From Trichoplax sp. H2 (taxonomy: Eukaryota; Placozoa; Uniplacotomia; Trichoplacea): DNA of 64,000 nucleotides. Positions 61,815 to 64,000 of this stretch are shown here, one piece after another (within the stretch, counting starts at the first letter, position 1; every line of letters begins with the position of its first letter). The stretch covers positions 40,054 through 104,053 of the forward strand of contig NOWV01000230.1 of NCBI GenBank assembly GCA_003344405.1, given 5' to 3'. A model generated the notes under the pieces. It did no database searches. It had not been told where the DNA came from and saw nothing but the letters and a program-made list of their open reading frames with translations. Both the position numbers and the translations under genes were made by a program.

Positions 61815-62130
61815 GTGTTTTGTAAGGGAATCGTAGGGTAAATGATATCTGAACTTTGAATGATATTTGTTTTCTTAAATGGTGCAAAGTAGTTTTCTAA
61901 AACAGATCTTAAGAGCGATTGGTTAGCAAATGTTTAGTTTTAAATACCTCTGACGGCTCTACGAAGCCTATAAATGATAATGCAATTAGAAAATTTAGAG
62001 GGAGAGTAGAGGAAGATTCTTTTGAAGAACTTGTATAATTTAAAAGGCCTTCGGGGTCGAATTGTCGTAAGTTAAAACTTTGTTCTTTTTGAAAGGTTGT
62101 TTGGTCGTTGGCAGTTTTTAAGTCTGTCAC
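61815..62130 (-). pseudogene. Repeat-borne coding relic, copy A
   Basis: The minus-strand frame reads TDLKTANDQTTFQKEQ ... RQFDPEGLLNY ... LIALSFIGFVEPSEVFKTKHLLTNRS and stops at 61909. Similarity to the copy at 47400 goes on in another frame (RSVLENYFAPFKKTNIIQSSD). The position of the ATG in the other copy is GTG here. The family is not recognised. It is better preserved than its partner but still frameshifted. Confidence 0.5.
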
Positions 62131-62200
62131 TTGTTTTATTAATACTTAAAGCTAATTATTTGTAAGGTTGTTCGTTTTATGCTTCTCTCCATTTTTCATT

Positions 62201-63279
62201 TATCAGTTATAGATGATTTAGAAGAAGTTTAATTTGAAATTTTCCTTCATAGGAAATTCCAACATAGAAATAGATATAATCTATGCGGATGAAATCATGT
62301 AATGATTTTAAATGTATGAATGACTTTGATAAGGGGCTTGTTCTTAGATTCTCCTTTATGGTAAATTTTACTGTAGGAATAATTTAAATTTACATTTTTA
62401 GCAAAATAATGGCAATGTTATACGTTTAAAATTGGAAGATTAACGGAAGTTTAAATAAGTTAAATCATTGCTGACTCCCGATTACGTCTATTAGAGCTTT
62501 ATGCCCAGTTAGAGAACTGCTAGACTAGCATCGCTAGATAATATTGTTCTTAAGGATTGATATCTTTAACTATGCATTGTTGTTACCGTCATCTTGTATT
62601 GCTGTACCAGTAAATGATAAATTAATGTTGTACGGTACAAGTATGCTTATTAGTCAATTGTGTTATACTGAAAAATGATATCTCAAGAATGTTATCGCAA
62701 TGTTGGAGAAGTTATGCATATTCATGCCAATGTTAGAATATATAAATGAGGCGCTTTTACTATCTTGGGGAGTCGGTTCGAGTGTGAGTTAGTAAGTTAA
62801 GAAAGGAAATTTATTTGTTGTTGTTGGCTCAGCAAAAATTCCGCACGCTTTCGTAAATTCGTAAAGGTCAAACTGAGTCACAACACAATTTCTCTCTCAG
62901 TTAGTGAAAGATACTAAAAGTGTAACAACTACACTTTACTATTAGTAAGCTCAGATTGATCTATCATTATTTTGTATTTTACTTGCAGTACCTTATCATA
63001 ATAGTGTGAGAAAGTAACTATAAGCTATCGGTAAGCCTTATTCCAAGATTTGATTACCTAAACAAACTATCCACTGACTAGTAAACTAGTCGATATATTA
63101 GAATGGAATGTGTTCATTTTGTATAACGTTATTTCATTTGCACTCGGTTTAATTAATTTGTAAAGACTATGGAATAGACAACATTTTTCGGCTGTACACT
63201 ACTATACAATAAAACTGCTACTGACGATATAATTTTAAAATTCTTGACAGATTTCGTGGTTGTTATCAACCGTCGAAAA
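62201..63279 (+). repeat. Direct repeat, copy 2 with internal insertion
   Basis: Same-orientation partner of 60257-60952. It carries an extra block of about 365 bp at 62519-62885 and a 20-bp insertion near 63040 flanked by 'tta'. The two direct repeats bracket ~1.25 kb that holds the MITE-like element and the coding relic. Confidence 0.85.
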
Positions 63280-64000
63280 AAAAAGGAATGTTTTAATGCA
63301 ATTTTATTTTAATTTGTATGTTAGCAATCGCCGCAAATCGATGCCGTAGTTCCTGTGTTTGTCTTCTGTTAGAAATACCTGTTAGCTATTAAATAAAACT
63401 TTATTCCAATTCATATTGAATGATATCAATTTTATTAATTCTTTCTAGCATTTCAATCAACTAAATACGCACCAATACTATTTTGTAAGCTTACACTGTA
63501 TGGTACTGTAAAATACTGTACAAGACATATCCACGGGATTGCCAGAATACGGATTGTAGCTCTGAATGCTGTGCTACAGGCTATAATGTAGGATTGCATT
63601 TATATTTACATTTAGGATTGTTGTTGTATGTGCCTGCGACCGCTGCAAATGTCGTACTAACAGAGAAAACCACAGAACACTTTACGTCGTTATTATTATT
63701 GCATATCCAAGTTGCTGGCGTATCATTATATATGCAATAACCGTATAATCAATGAAGTGTAAGAATTTACTGCCTGCCTTTCAAGATCATATGAAAGCAA
63801 TACTATATTAAAATTGAATTTATTTAAAGTTATACAGATCACAATCGAGCAATTACACAACTGAAAATCCTGCTACTTACTATTTCGATAATGAGAAAAT
63901 AAGCGTATTTGATTTGGTATAACGACTACATGTACAGTAAAAATTTTAAACTAGCTTATACTTAATGTCAAATAGCGATCGCTGTTAATTCTTAAATACG
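63280..64000. other. Intergenic, no gene seen
   Basis: AT-rich DNA with scattered CAGTA-type motifs (for example 63500-63530) and no supported gene up to the window end. Confidence 0.4.

Noticed and set aside
60257-63279. Simple LTR retrotransposon
   Set aside because: Direct repeats are present, but I see no primer-binding site, polypurine tract or pol-like frame, and the coding relic is oriented differently relative to the repeat at the 47-kb locus.
1-64000. CRISPR arrays, bacterial operons, rRNA
   Set aside because: Introns, signal-peptide receptors and Golgi enzymes show a eukaryotic genome; no regularly spaced repeats or rRNA were seen.

Overview
The window looks like nuclear DNA of a small, early-branching animal. 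It is AT-rich, has short GT-AG introns (mostly about 50-900 bp), and carries animal-type genes: a secreted-domain adhesion GPCR, alpha-1,6-fucosyltransferases and mitochondrial acyl-CoA dehydrogenases. A placozoan (Trichoplax or Hoilungia type) is my best guess. That is inference from style and gene content, not a database match. Three runs of exactly 20 N mark assembly gaps, and local sequence is duplicated beside each of them.

Layout. 1-4986: intergenic, with a gap-associated duplication at 2870-4000. 4987-6936 (+): first very-long-chain acyl-CoA dehydrogenase gene (ACADVL type), two exons. 6937-13075: intergenic. 13076-33419 (+): one very large adhesion-GPCR gene for which I rebuilt about 40 exons with consistent splice phases. 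Reading order is signal peptide, Ig, IgGFc-binding-like domain, Ig, second IgGFc-binding-like domain, three Ig, nine FN3, Ig, HRM, GAIN/GPS, seven TM helices and a short tail; the product is about 3,020 residues. 33420-36720: empty. 36730-37130: decayed EGF-like/discoidin-like relic. 37322-37974 (-): unrecognised coding blocks. 38494-40579 (+): second ACADVL paralogue with the same intron position as the first.

42190-60216 holds a cluster of FUT8-like alpha-1,6-fucosyltransferase sequences in different states. There is a decayed relic (+, 42195-42852), a copy whose catalytic segment is inverted relative to its C-terminal part (43040-44115), a frameshifted copy with a long basic N-terminal region (-, 50012-52348), a gap-truncated C-terminal fragment (+, 52757-52925), and one intact three-exon gene (+, 58367-60216). 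Between and after these lie repeats: a MITE-like element in two inverted copies, a degenerate repeat-borne coding relic in two copies, a direct-repeat pair at 60257-63279, an inverted pair at 46198/49450, and a patch rich in the self-complementary TACTGTACAGTA motif at 57281-58077.

Functionally, the two dehydrogenases would act in mitochondrial long-chain fatty-acid oxidation. The receptor would act at the cell surface in adhesion or mucin-like binding coupled to signalling. The fucosyltransferases would act in the Golgi on N-glycan cores. I see no operon-like link between them. The region is best read as two tandem-type gene families interleaved with one large receptor gene.
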